From: Sphagnum magellanicum
Taxonomy: Eukaryota > Streptophyta > Sphagnopsida > Sphagnales > Sphagnaceae
Length of the DNA: 64,000 nt
Direction of reading: 5' to 3'
Assembly: GCA_021904315.1 (NCBI GenBank)
Contig: CM038916.1
Span: 1,488,001-1,552,000 of the forward strand
A program made the translations under genes and the position numbers. Below are positions 26,266 through 39,059 of the stretch, piece after piece. How positions within the stretch are numbered: the first letter of the stretch is position 1; each line of letters starts with the position of its first letter. The notes beneath the pieces were generated by a model that worked only from the letters and a program-made list of their open reading frames with translations, made no database searches and was not told where the DNA came from.

Positions 26266-29200
26266 CCTCTTAGTATCAATAGGTACTACCCATTCTACCT
26301 TTGTAAGCTATATAGCTAGATCAACCGGAAACACCACAAAGTCTTCAAAAGTCATTTTTGTATTGGGAAATTACAAAAGTTCAAAGCTTGTCGTGCGAAC
26401 AAAGTCATAAGGATATCATGAACTGAGGCCAAAGGGCAACAAATCTTTGATGAACAACATCATTTTCAACAGGTGTTACTAACTTATAGAATAAAACAAC
26501 TTATACGACACCTTTTCCCTCTCTGTACTGTAGCCAACTTGTAAAGTTGTTTTCCGCATCTAGATGGAACTACAACATTGCAAAAAGGCACAGACAAAGG
26601 AAATCACGCACATGTTGGAAAAGTGTTTGAAAAGTCTTCTTCTGTTTGGAGTAGGCGTGTATAATATTAACCCCAGAAGAAGTAACACCTAATACCTACT
26701 GAACAATTCCTTGCTACCTTGAATTATTCCTTGCTACCTTGTCATAGATTTTGATTTTCTCTGAATCCTGGTTGACCTTTGTTTTGGAAAGTGATTTCAT
26801 TTTTCTTGCATTTTGCATCAAACCTTAATACTCTTTTGTTAAGATGACTTCACAGTTGACACAGAAGTGCAAAATGAATATCCTGATTTTATCAACCATT
26901 TGAGCAATAGTTTTGACCAATTTCATTATATGTTATGATCAATTTCATGAAATTTATGACTTTATTTCTGAGAAAAAATACATCGTGTATATTCTCATTC
27001 AAAATAGAATGTACAATCCTTGAACCAAGAGCATCATTTATTCGGTTATATCTATGAGCACTATGTGCCATTGCTATTCAACCTTGGAATGTAAAGGGTA
27101 AGTTTTGTTCAAGATGAAAGTTCCAAGATCAATGTGGTCCACATTTATACTGAAATCAGTTTGAAAATTCATGAAATTGCTGGAGTTAAAAGGTCCAATA
27201 ACGTGAAATTGAGTTGCCACATGTGAAGTTTGTTAAGAAGACTGATGAAATATTTTGGAAGGTTCGTGAAATTGGTAGCATATTGTTGTTGATTTGGTTG
27301 GAAGAGTCATGAATTAGCTTAGAAACTTTCTGAAATTCAGTTGGCATTTTATGTGAAATGATCTTACCAAGGAGAATTTGGAGAAATCACCCACTTGGAG
27401 ACTATTTTCAGCTAAGGGTGCCTAACTTTGTTGTTCATACCAGCATAGAGGGAATTAGAAATGGCACCAAAACCCCACTATTCTCAAAAAGTCAGAAAAT
27501 CAGTTCTAACTTTTAATATGTGACCAATTCTCAAATAATAATAATAATAATAATAATAATGAAAGAACCACTGAAAAACCTGTATTTTTCTACTTGTTCT
27601 TTCATGAAAACCACAAGTTTTTAGTGTTTTTGAAATAACCCAAATTGGAGGTTCTTTAATTACGTTTTTCTTTTTCATAAAATAAAACTGGCAGTTTTTT
27701 TTAATTTTAAAGTTTTTACCTAAACCCTAAGTCATTAACAAAATCCAATACTTGCACAAAACTAATTCACATATGATTTTTTTTGTGTCTATAGCCTAGG
27801 AAGGGTCCATACTTATGAGGATTTATTTTCAATTCAATTCTTCATAACAAATAGGTAGGTTGCACAAATTAAATTCTCATCCTTTTAAGACCTCACCTTA
27901 TGGGATCACTTACCAAAAACAAATACATTTGCTTTTGTGAACACATCCATGATTAAAATTTCAAAATAAGTTTATTTTGGCATATGTTGATTACACAAAA
28001 AAAACTTATTTGTCTCAAGGGCTAATAACAAACTAGCAATATAAAATCATGAAAGGGAGGATGAGCTTTAAAGTTGCATCACAATCCCTTAAATTCTTGA
28101 AGTGAGAAATGGAAGAATTATCAACCTCATTCATTTACATCTATTAAACATTATTATTCATCAATTTAAAACTAATTAAATTATGTCACATATTAATTTT
28201 TAAAAATAACATTTTTTTATGGAAAAATCACTAAATTATTTAGAATCTATTTCTTAAGATCTAGTCATTTGTTCACATAATTGTCTTTCAATCATGTTTA
28301 ACTCAAAATAATAATTCAAGAGTCCAAGCCTAAGTTCCAAATAAAAGATTCTCAAGACAGGCCCATTTAAGTTGTATTATTTATTTGTCATATTTACCCA
28401 TCTTTCTACCCATAGGCCATAATTTTATTAAGTATAATTTATGCTCCTAGGAATCCATTGTGGTGTCACATGTCTACCCTACCTAAGACCTTTGCATTAT
28501 TACATTTGAAATCAAACTAGGTGAAATATGGCAATGAAAAATTTGGATAACCGAAAAAAATGAACTTGGCCCCAATCTTAAAAAGCTTAATTCATTTCAA
28601 TTTTCCATGAAATGAAACCTCAATGATATTGGTGGCATCTCATAACAATGAGAATGAATGTGTGTGTGAGCATCATGAGTTTAGAGGTGGGTCCTTGGAA
28701 TATAAAGTCAACCACCTCGTTATGGGTAGGAGTCATGACCACCTTTGCAAGTGGTTGAGGGTCCAATTACCAAAAATAGAGTATGTGTTAAAGACTATCA
28801 AAGCCAACTACAATGGGAGTAACATGTCAAGTTGTGGCAAGCTTGTCTTGGTATTGAAGAAAATATTAAACAACCTTTTTTCGGCTTTATAACTTAAAAG
28901 AAAGGGACAATTCCCCTAAAGGTAAAGAGAACAATACAACAGTGTATTTATTTTTTGTAGAAGTAGTAGGCATCATGCACAAGATGACTAAGCCTAATTT
29001 GGCTAGTAGTTAGTGGGGGACCTAGAAAATTTAAGGTTACAACATTTTCAAATTTGTCATGGTTTTGTACCATTTTTTAAAAATGATATTCATTTTATTT
29101 TTTTTATTTTTTTTGCTTCAACTTCAATTTTTTGCTGGTTTTAAATTCAAAAAATCACATCTATATGGAAAAAGTCAAAAAACCCAAAAAATTGTGGTAT

Positions 29201-29760
29201 CTGAATTTATCTTTTTAATATATTATGCAACTAGATTGTTGAAAATTGACACAGATCTTCATGTTTTGAACAAGGAATATATCAACATTGAAATATTAGG
29301 GACACCATGCTGTGTAAAATTTGTGAATCACAGCCAACATGTATGTGCTTGATTAGACACATTAGTATCCACCAATAGAAACTTTGGAGATATAATCTTT
29401 TGCGTTGCATTCAAATATACTAATTCCTGGTACACTTACATCAAATCTCACCATGAATCCTAGCTTTTTTGTGCAACAATTTTGTTCACTAAATTCCATG
29501 TTCTAGTAATATCTTTCCAAACTATTCAATCAGATTGATAGGACCAGTTGAATTAAAGTTTATGATCAAGACCTTGATTTGTTTTTCAAAATCACACTCA
29601 AAGTTTTAGTCAAACAAACTGCTGCTAATTTCATGAATCTATGAGCATCATATATGAGCTTCAATACCATTTACATTCATATCATCAATAGATGTGCAAT
29701 TCATCTTAAATCGTTAACCTCAAACCGATGACTCACTTTCATTGTTGAAACTAAAGTATG
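26266..29760. other. Non-coding, AT-rich stretch (intergenic or intronic)
   Basis: No clear exon, RNA gene or transposon end. Contains the AAT microsatellite at 27534-27560 and a diverged GGTTCTTT-type dispersed repeat near 27570-27660. If the minus-strand gene proposed here is real, this would be intron. Confidence 0.4.
27534..27560. repeat. AAT microsatellite
   Basis: Nine uninterrupted AAT units. Likely length-polymorphic; no other function visible. Confidence 0.95.
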
Positions 29761-29761
29761 T

Positions 29762-29965
29762 ATGATTCTTTTTAAATTCATAAAAGACTATTGCCTTCAA
29801 AAGAAATAAAAAATTCCCGTCATATGATGATTCTTTTTTATTCATAAAATACTACTGCCTTCAAAAGAAATAAAAAATTCCAGTCATATGATGATTCTTT
29901 TTAATTCATAAAATACTATTGCCTTCAAAAGTAAATAAAATTCCAGTCATATGATTTTCTTTTTC
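29762..29965 (+). repeat. 64-65-bp tandem repeat, three full copies and a partial
   Basis: Units beginning ATGATTCTTTTT start at 29762, 29827 and 29891, with a truncated fourth at 29951. Each contains ATTCATAAAA, TACTATTGCCTTCAAAAG and ATTCCAGTCAT-type blocks. Copies differ by a few substitutions and 1-bp indels. Confidence 0.92.
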
Positions 29966-30034
29966 TTTTGTTGAGAACTGTGATCATGTATCAAAACAGG
30001 TTCCTTGAATTGTTCTTTAGAATTGTGGTTATGA

Positions 30035-30410
30035 GCCCTAAGGACCACCCTGATAAGTGTCAGGGGTCAGTTCCTGTTTGTGATAACCACCCAACACTGG
30101 TAATCACTAGTGTGGGGCGGTTCTTTGCACTGGCTCCAGATATTTGAAACTTTTCAAAATCAAAGAATCACTGGTTTTGAGTATTTCCGGGGAAAAAAAA
30201 TTTGCAATCGGAGAACTGTCAACTCTGATTATTTCAAATACCTCAAAGAACTGTTGGGTTTCATGAAAGAACTGGTGAAGAATTGACAGATTTCTAGGTG
30301 GTTATATATCAGAACTGGGTATTTGATTTGTTTAGGAACATGGTTATGAACCCTAAGAACTACCCTGTTTGGTGCAGTTTCTAGTAACCGCCCAACACTG
30401 GTAATCACCT
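30035..30410 (+). repeat. Direct duplication flanking about 230 bp
   Basis: A block of about 70-75 bp (GGTTATGAGCCCTAAG ... CCAACACTGGTAATCAC) at 30035-30110 recurs in diverged form at 30340-30410. The spacing suggests either a segmental duplication or the remains of a very short terminal-repeat element. The two copies are too diverged to judge the ends. Confidence 0.6.
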
Positions 30411-30726
30411 CTTTTAGAGCTGGAAATCAATTTAGTTCAGTCCATGCATTGTAATGAGCTAGCAGTTTCTTCACATATCTGCTTCTTTTTGGTCCTCTAA
30501 TAATATTGAGATACACTTGCAATAAGATCCCACAAGTGATGCTCATCTGGTATCAATACCCTCACACATTGCCTTCAAATTACCAACAGCTTCCACAGCA
30601 CATGCATCACCCACATGCAAGTTATGAAGTTCAAGAGGCCACTGTATCTTTTATATGAGGTTCAATACCATTCATGTGTTTCAATTGATACATAATCTGA
30701 GTGTCCAAGATGTACAATGTACTACC

Positions 30727-30829
30727 GAATGGTCAAGCCCCTGCCCATTATGTTAGGTAAGGTGCCAGCAAGCCTGTTAGTGTGAGCCAGGTGACACACC
30801 CAACATAATAGGCAAGGGCAAGACCATTC
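30727..30829. mobile_element. Foldback element, 103 bp with 32-bp inverted arms
   Basis: Left arm 30727-30758 (starts GAATGGTCAAGCCCCTGCCC) and right arm 30798-30829 pair with about 5 mismatches in 32 positions, around a loop of about 39 bp. This is the shape of a very short MITE or foldback element; a transcript would form a strong hairpin. No target-site duplication is clear. It lies 4 bp from a second foldback element. Confidence 0.8.
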
Positions 30830-30833
30830 CATG

Positions 30834-30990
30834 ACATTAGGGTCTGGGGTGACAGATTCAACAATTTTAACAAATCATGATACTAGACACATTTTGGTCA
30901 TTATTATGAGTGTATGATCATCACCAGAAGACCATATCATATAGTATGTGGTCAAGAGATGACATAATCTGCCACCCCAGACCTTAATGT
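30834..30990. mobile_element. Foldback element, 157 bp with 25-bp inverted ends
   Basis: The left end ACATTAGGGTCTGGGGTGAC and the reverse complement of the right end (ACATTAAGGTCTGGGGTGGC) match with two differences over 25 bp. The interior is unrelated to the neighbouring 103-bp element. A TTA lies within both ends, so a PIF/Harbinger relationship is possible but not shown. Confidence 0.78.
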
Positions 30991-33456
30991 GTCAAAAGGC
31001 AACTATCACTCACAAATTATGCTTTGAATTCACATCCACTTTGAATGTTTTGTTCATGAACAAACATGCCATCTTGAAGTACCAATTGAATAGTGTCAAT
31101 CTATTCAGGAAACCAATAATAAATAACGAACTCAACATGAACCCTTACCTGGAAAGCATCCCAGCTAGGGCTTATGATCAAATACATCACAGAAGATTTT
31201 GCACTAGTAGAGTGTTTGAGCCTTGATGTGTATATTGCACCAACAGAAGTATAATTCATATGACATCAGGAATATTACGACCTCCAGCTCAGTTTGAAGA
31301 TCAGAAGAGGTATGAGTCATGGATGGAACATCACATCTAGCAACTGTAAAGAAAAAATCTGACAGATTTTTCAGGCAAGAAAGAAGTTCAAAATGTGGGA
31401 TCAAAGAGTGGAAACACATTATAGAGAATTCAAATTCTGCTGTCAGCTGTTGTTTACATTCACTTGAAATTTTGCCCAGCTCAAGAAGGTTGCACATATC
31501 TATGGGATTTCAGAGAAATCTCCAGAGTCCATGCCATAAGACTTTGAAAGAAATATTATTTTGGTTGTAGGCAAAATGAAACAAGCACAACAAGAATTGG
31601 TTGGGTTCATAATCTTGAGCTTGCCACTTAATCCAAACCATAAACGACCATCAGCTTCATCATGAGACTTTGATCTGAAGAATATTGGACTTAGGATTTA
31701 GGGTCATAAAATCACTTCTGGTTGTCGTCTTTTGATGTCCAATTGCTATAGTTTATTCCTAATGCAAGCAAGCTGGAAGTAATATTGAAATTTGGATCCA
31801 ATCCAAGAGCTTTTGGATCCTTACATGATCACCAAAAAGAGTGTAAAACCTGATAATTGTTTTAATGAATATATTTAGTCATATTTAACCCAAACCCATT
31901 CTGGAACAGGTTTGCTGTAATACTAATTAGTATGCATTTTTTTTAGTACAAATTGGGACCGAAAACGTTTTTGATTTCAAACTCTGCTGGGTGCAAATTT
32001 AGACTGTAATGCAACGTCTGCATTCAGCCCAGCTCGAATGAAGATGCTACCAACTTAAGTCTGCTTAGCTATGCCTCTTGAGTGCTAGCAAGCATTGAAT
32101 GACTGAGTCTTCCCATTGCTTCTAGAAATGCAACAGAAACTCAAAGATCTTATTTTTGCATAAGTATTTGCCCAAAAAAATGAGCAGATTTTTGTACAAG
32201 AGAATGTGTCAAGAAGACTACTATATATGTCAGGATCTGCCTCACAGCTTCATTATATGTTGACCTCCATCTGCCTTCTGGAAGTGCACAAAAATCTGCA
32301 AACCCATTGAGCACCCCATGACTTGGGTAATGTACACCCACAAAATGAAAAACTGCATGTCATGGTACTGCCTCATTGGAAAACAAATATGTCTCAAAAT
32401 TTGTTGGGGGTAATAAGTGCATGTGACATGACATTCCAACTTTTAAAATGACACGTATCATGATTATGCCCTTGTTTTTTCTACCACCTTGAGGATTCTA
32501 ATGTATGTATAATCCCTGTAAGTGACATAACCCTACTATCAAATTGCTATTCTAGTGTAATATATGCCACAATAAACACCAGATAGTGTTACATTGTAAT
32601 TGATGAAACCATAAAGTTTACCTCACATGTGTCATGAGCTGCAGCTTTTTCTGTGAGAAAAAACAATTTCTCCGGTAGTGTGGCTAGCAACTTACCTAGT
32701 GGTACCAGGTCACCCAATAGCAGAAATCATGCTGCTACAAATATGAGATCCTCAAATATAAGAACTGACATTGCCTGTGGCATGGGTAAGTCCTCCAATT
32801 GTCTCCACAAAGTGTTCATGTCATTCCACATGCAAATGCTTTGTGCAGCTGGAACAGGTTGAAGGCATGTATAAGCATTTGACCACTGTTGCTCCTTCTC
32901 TTCAAAATGTTAGCTCTTTCTCTTCAATATAGTAATACTGATAACTTTGGAGGGTACTAAATACTCTCTTCCAATACACAAACTACCGATGGCAATTGCA
33001 GTGGAGCTGGTGATGAACTTGTTGGGTTGCAGCATGATTCAATGGTCTCTTGATGTTAGGCGCAAATTGTGCAATGGATCCTTGGGGTTGAGTCTTTACC
33101 ATCCATGACAACATCTGAACAGAACCAGCAAGGAAAATTATGACCCATATTGTGCCTTTATGCCCTAACCTTTCTCAGATTGTTGGCTCTAAGTCGCTGG
33201 GGGAGGAGGTAACTTGGAAGTGGGATTAGCAGTGTCATCAAACATGTCAGACCTACAAATCATAATTGCTGGAAATTACTTTTAATTTTTTTGCATATGC
33301 ACCTGCATGGTTTACAGATGCATACGATATATGCAGTTTACAAATGGAGTATGGAAAATGGCGAGTGTTCACAGAGATTGAACTAAGGTACTCATGTTTC
33401 AACTGTAAATGCACTGTCACAACAACTGCATCCTTCTGTCTTAAACTCTTCAAAGA

Positions 33457-33567
33457 GTAAGGACAGAGAAGAGTATTGTTCTGGGAATGAGGGCCCTGCA
33501 CGAGGCCGAAGCTGCTAAGTGTGGCCCAACCCAAATTCCCAGAACAATCCAGTCTGAGCTCCTTACC
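33457..33567. mobile_element. Foldback element, 111 bp
   Basis: Left end GTAAGGACAGAGAAGAGTAT then TGTTCTGGGAAT; the right end reads in reverse complement GTAAGGAGCTCAGACTGGAT then TGTTCTGGGAAT. The arms pair over about 30-40 bp with several mismatches. The GTAAGG ends resemble those of the elements at 49940 and 58172, so they may be distant members of one family. Confidence 0.7.
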
Positions 33568-33624
33568 CAGTGTAAAGAACTAGTAGATTTTAAAGGGAGT
33601 GCTCTGATTCATTTGAGAGGAAAA

Positions 33625-33667
33625 GAGGAGCCTTACACATAAGGTTCCTCATTTTGTAAGGCTCCTC
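33625..33667. repeat. Perfect 13-bp inverted repeat
   Basis: GAGGAGCCTTACA at 33625-33637 and its exact reverse complement at 33655-33667 flank a 17-bp loop. Related GGAACC/GGTTCC fragments follow to about 33690. It may be the remnant of a foldback element; it is too far from any clear gene end to call a terminator. Confidence 0.7.
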
Positions 33668-34091
33668 ATTTTGAGGAACCAAAACTAGAACCTTACATCT
33701 GAGTCATCTGAGTCCTCCAATTGTCTCCGCAAAGTGTTCATGTGGTGGCATCATGCCATCCTCTGTTGAGGCAGAAATTTTACTGACTCCACATACAATA
33801 GAAAAATTCTTCCACTTCATTCTGTATTGGATCTGAAGGGTTTACATTTACACTCTGCCTGGACTTTTAAGGCAGCACTCACAAGGTCGGTCAAGTGCTG
33901 CTACCGAAAATCACCCACATAATGAAATACCAGCTTTCTTTTGAAAAATCAGGACACTTACAAACTCATAAGGTCATGTTGACTAGTTGGTGGGATCTTC
34001 CATTGGTCATAAGATCCCATGCAAGATTACATGTGAGAAGTGACAAGAAAATACACTCCAAAAATTTCAACATTTCAATAGTTCTTTACAT

Positions 34092-34214
34092 GTAGGGTGA
34101 AGCCCCAAGGTCGGGGCATTCCCAAACAAAACAAGCGGCATAGGATGAGACAATACTAGCCAAGTTTGGCCTTGCATTTTGGGAAAGTCCGCCAGAGATA
34201 TGGTCTTTACCCAT
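34092..34214. mobile_element. Foldback element of the GGGTAAAGCCC-type family
   Basis: The left end GTAGGGTGAAGCCCCAAGG and right end (reverse complement ATGGGTAAAGACCAT) form imperfect inverted repeats around about 60 bp. Inner blocks (GGGGCATTCCC and GGGAAAGTCCG) also pair. Size and ends match the elements at 49940-50052 (113 bp) and 58172-58283 (112 bp). Confidence 0.62.
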
Positions 34215-37200
34215 TGTAAAGCATGAGGTGGAGGTTTTCATGAACCCTAAACATATGTAGATCACAAGGCATAAGAGGGCAAGGGATGTTATAGCTACTC
34301 CTTAAAAGTGGGGAGGGTTTCTATCTCTATAAGTAGGTGTATAAGTAGGTGTACTAAGATCCATACAACTCTTAAAGATTAGATGTAATATCTCTTCTCT
34401 TTCCAAGGGATATTCATGAATATAAAGCACCCTCCAAAATACACTTAAGATTTTTTTGCAAATGTTTTATAGAATGGGGAGGTTTTGGGGAAATGCATGG
34501 TAGGGTGTACATGATTTTAGGGAAACTACGAGTAGATATAATATCCAAAATAATAACACATAACATGTCACTTTTTTGAATTATTTTTTAAATCACATAT
34601 ATGTGATTTGGGTCTCAAAAAGTAAAATGAATTATAAAAACCATGAATATGCAAGTGATTCAAGATTGTGCCCTTGCATAAATGTACACCAATGGTTTTT
34701 TTTTAAAAATTTAAAACCCCTAATTTGACAACAATTTATCATTTTAAAATCCACATTATGTTTGTATAATGATAAGAAAAGACTTAGACCAAGTATATCT
34801 TCAATGAAAAAATATTTTACAACCTTTAAAATTTATAATTATTGACATTATCATTGCATAATGTACTTACAACATTATCATTTGATTTAAACTCCAAGAG
34901 TTCAAAACAAATTGAAAATTTTTATAAAAAAGATTATTCCTTATGGTTGTATTTTTGTATGTGCACAATTTTATAAATAAATTCCATTGAAACTACTATT
35001 TCAATCAATTTTTACAATTGTAATGTTGCACCAATATTATTGCAACCTAAAAATGTACTCCAATTAATAATTGAATTGTTCATATGTGCACCAATTTCAT
35101 AACATAATGGTAGATTAGGGACGCAAACCATCAGTTTTTGTAAGATTTTCATCATTGTTATTTTTTTAATATCCACCATGACATGTTGAAAATTGCCATT
35201 GTGACAATTTTTTATGTACATCGTAACATGCATTTACCTTTCCAAAAAAATTTAAATAAATATTTCATTTTCATATTTTTATTTTATTTCAAAGTTTCAA
35301 ATTAAAAAGTTATTTTTCAAATTGGATTATTATTTCACAACCATCATATATTAATTTTTTTCAAATATCTAAAATGACTTATTCAAATTTTTAAATTAAA
35401 GATCAAAATCAAAGCATCAAAACAAAATGTCAAATCCAAATGTTTTATTATCTACAAATGGAAATGGAAAAAAAAATTTCATAATGATCAACATTGGTAT
35501 ATATATCATATGAAATTATTACAAAATGTCAATTGCAACCTCAAAATTAGAAAATTCAAACATGTAGGAATGACATTGCAAATGTATAAGTATACATCTA
35601 ATGTAGGCCCTTGTAAATTATAGAACATATTAATTACAATGGACGGATCAAAATTGGGAAAAGCTTTGGTGCAATTGGCCAAATTTTGGAACTAGAGGCC
35701 ATCAACATTAGCCATGATAGTTGGCCTTCTCTCATACTTCACCTTCGATTTTCTTAAAGAAAAAGACACTTTGGTCCAAACATAATAAAAGGAGCAAAAG
35801 GGCATCAAGGCCAAAGTTATTTGACACATAGCATCCATGTATTGGTTTATTATATCAAACTTTGCAATTTTCATATAATTTTTCAAATTGGATATTGATT
35901 TTGAGACCAAATATGATCCATAATATATTGAACATATTAAATTTTTGCATCAAAACCTAGATTATAGTCAAATGTGCAACTTTGTTTTTAACAATGATCA
36001 AAAATTGTGAATTATTTTAGTAATTAAGGATATTCAAAAATTAAAATCAAATTGACTCATGTAAAAAGAATTTTGAATTGTTCAACACATCTAGCCCTTC
36101 TTGTGAAATATATTACAAATGAGTGCATTCATGTTAAAATAATTAAAAGTGCCACTTGGGGGAGTCTTCATGAACAATGGATGACTTATTAATTTAAAAA
36201 ATTGACTTGATAGAACATGATTGATCATTCAAGGAAATTTTCTTTTGGGTCACTATACGATCACTCAAAGATATGGCTAAATGGAATATGAAATTAAATA
36301 ATAAAATATGTAAAAATGTTATATTCAAAAGATTTGAGGATTCCAAAAATAATTGTATGCAAAGAATTTACCAATCTATAAGTTGCAAAATTTCAAACAA
36401 AAGCTCAAAACTGCAAAGGCTTAATTGACCTTTACTAAATTAGTTCAATATGCAATGAGAAATACTCACAATTTCAAACTTTTACAAAATGTGGTACTCA
36501 TTATGTTCCAAAATTCAGCATACACAACAATATCAATTTCCTAAATAAAATATGAACTACAAGAAAATATCAAATTCTAGTAGAAAATAATAATACCCAA
36601 AAAAAAGTAAAAATTACAAAACAATTTATCTTTTCTTGATTAAGAAAGTACTAATTTGAAAAATACTTTAAAGATCTAAATCGACTTCTACCAAAGATTA
36701 AAACAACAAGCCCCCACACAAAAAAATTGTTGAATTTAAATATTCAAATTGAGAGGTGACATAAACTTTATCAAAGAATTACCGAAAATGGTTAGTAGGG
36801 TTATTATTTTCCAAAGAAATGGTAACCCATACCGAACATTAAAGGATTTTTCTAAGGGTTATTGTCCTAAAAACTTCACTATGTTTGAAAAAGAAAAATA
36901 AAAAAGGTGCCAATTTGGTAGTCCAATGGCTATTGAAGGAATAAAAGTTAAAATATTCAAAAACAATTGCCTTTTAATAGTGATAATTTATAGGTTAACA
37001 ATTTTGGAACTAAAAGATTTGCAATATTGTATTATTATGCAAATGTGTACTTTTGAAAATTCCCATAAAAATGTCATCTTAAAATTATTTCAAGACATTT
37101 TAAGAGTCCTTTAAGCAACAAAAAATTTGGTCATACTACCTTAAAAGCATTTTTGTGATTGCAACTTTGCAAGTGATGGAATTTATTCCAAAAACCAAAT

Positions 37201-37934
37201 TAAAAATCCAAACTAATGTGTTCCCTTGGTGTTTTTTCAAAAAAAATCAGCGTATAATTTTAAGCAGTGTCCATGCATCCTTTGTGGCTCTTTTTATTGT
37301 TTTTGGACCCCCTTCCACTAGATTTTAACATTCTACATCTTCATCACAAAATGTTTTTGCAATTGTCTTCAAATGAATTATAATATGGATTATAATCAAA
37401 GTTGTTGCCACACTCTTTTCCAACTCAAATTAACTTTAAGTTGGCTACCAAGTTCTTCTCCTTGCTGAGAGGTTATTTTGCAACAATTGTTAAAGTAAAA
37501 GGACCAAATCAAAACCAAAAACCAAGTTTAAGTTATAAAGAACAAAACAAAAGAAATATATATATTAAAATTGAAATCTTTTCAAATTCACTTTAAATGC
37601 TTGAAAACCTACTGCTCTACAATCGTGGCTTCTTCAAATGTCAATGTACAATCTCCATTCACCTTCTCATATATGATTCTTTACATTGTTTTATTTTAAA
37701 TATCATGATCTATGAAATGACATGATTTGGGTGCAAACAAGATAAAATGAACCACATTTGCCATTTAAAATGATTCTTTAGAAAGCAATAGGTTTGCTTG
37801 CTAGGATGATGTGGTAGGCTAGGATTAGTTCTAGAAAGGGATGGACTAAAAATCTATCCTTTCACAATGACCAAAAAACTTCATGACAAAAGAAATGTCA
37901 CATTATATTACTATGTAAAAGTGTTGATAAATAT
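34215..37934. other. Extremely AT-rich intergenic stretch
   Basis: About 3.7 kb with no gene, RNA gene or ordered repeat that I can support. Dominated by A and T runs; short open frames reflect composition only. Confidence 0.55.
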
Positions 37935-38849
37935 TGTTCATGATCATGTCTGACGCACCCCCAAGCTCCTTAATGGACTCAAATGTGAGTCCAAACTGAA
38001 AATAGCGGAAGAATAAGGAATCAAAGCACGTTCCCTCGTTCACAACACTTTGAGGGGGGTAGAGGGGCGTGTTGGAGCTCCGAGATGGGACTAGGAAAAG
38101 TGACAAGCATCAACTACTCACACAGACTTGCACAAAACCAACACAAGGTGGTTAGTGCATAGTTGGAACACTTTTGGTGCTAAGACGAACCACGGGCAAC
38201 TCGGACTCATAAGACTCAACACGGCCCGGACTTGGGGGAAGCCACCACCTTTCCCCTTATAGTATATTTTGTGCCTCTCCACGAAACCCACATCCAAATG
38301 GCTTTTTGTCCCAAGACTCCCAAGTGGGAATCCCGAAATTGCCAAAGTTGGGACTCCCGCGACTTTGGGGCCCCATAACTTTGTGTGCAGACCTCCAATT
38401 GAGATGAGGTCTAAAACAAAGTTGTAGTTCTTGTCAAGAATTTTCAAAAGGTATGTTGCACGCCACCTACATGCAAGAAAATCGGGTTGATTCTTGACTT
38501 TTAGTGGTCGGGAGTCAAATTGCCAATTTGACTTTCGACCTTTCTTTTGACCATAACTTGTGTTTTAGATGTCCAAATGGGTCATACAAACCCATTTTAG
38601 ACATCTACGTTCCAATAGATTTCCAATGGTATAAAGAACTCCTCGAGCCATTGGGTTTTGACCCTTGCAATCACTCTCTAAACATTCGGGAGTCCACTGG
38701 GACTCCAACTCCCAAAGTGGAAGATCCTTTGGGAATGTGAGGGTTCACTCCCTCATACTTTCCTTCACTCTCAGGCTTCCCTCTTGGCCTACAACCTTGC
38801 AAGCCCTTGCCTTGGTCGCGAACCCAAAGCTAGGGTTGTGATAGAGTCA
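37935..38849 (-). mobile_element. Solo LTR of a retrotransposon, 915 bp
   Basis: A GC-richer block starts TGTTCATGATC and ends GATAGAGTCA, so both strands begin TG and end CA. It is flanked by perfect 5-bp direct repeats AATAT (37930-37934 and 38850-38854), the hallmark of integrase-made insertion. There is no internal coding domain, so it is best read as a solo LTR left by recombination between two LTRs. On the minus strand a TATA-like sequence (TATACTATAAGGGG, about 38255-38270) would be the LTR promoter, which sets the likely orientation. The open frames inside (for example 38118-38447) are not conserved proteins. Copia versus Gypsy origin cannot be told from the LTR alone. Confidence 0.82.
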
Positions 38850-39059
38850 AATATTGTACTAATGTTGAAAGTCTTTAATAAATTTAAATGATAATGTTTC
38901 TAATAGCAAATGCATTCATGTATGCCACAACAATTACATCATAGTCAAATTAAACTTGTTTATGCCATTTGTAATTATGGTAACAATAGTCATTTATGTC
39001 ATTTATATGCAATTTCTATGGCAAATGAATATATATATATAAATTCTATGGTGTATAAT

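Larger units (their letters stand above)
23242..33863 (-). pseudogene. Scattered exon-like segments of an unidentified gene, probably decayed
   Basis: Several minus-strand stretches are too protein-like for this AT-rich background and many have plausible splice sites. Candidates in order are 33784-33863, 33697-33762, 33170-33252, 32997-33114, 32622-about 32850, 31282-about 31497, about 30490-30650, 25389-about 25600 and 23242-23308. Examples of readable text are LLLGDLVPLGKLLATLPEKL (32.7 kb), LTAEFEFSIMCFHSLIPHFE (31.4 kb), HVGDACAVEAVGNLKAMCEG (30.6 kb) and DCIGSEVFQQIKTMNQ (23.3 kb). Donors such as GAG|GTAAAC and CTTG|GTAAGT are seen. At least three segments contain a single in-frame TGA or TAG where CGA or CAG would fit, and phases do not join everywhere, suggesting a pseudogene. 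Mostly helical, hydrophobic-patterned sequence; I do not recognise the family. It could be several unrelated remnants, or in part chance. Confidence 0.38.

Noticed and set aside
29762-29965. Regularly spaced units that could recall a CRISPR array
   Set aside because: The units are contiguous tandem copies with no unique spacers, and the window is eukaryotic.
38118-38447. 109-codon minus-strand frame inside the solo LTR
   Set aside because: It lies wholly within a TG...CA, target-duplicated LTR and shows no known domain.
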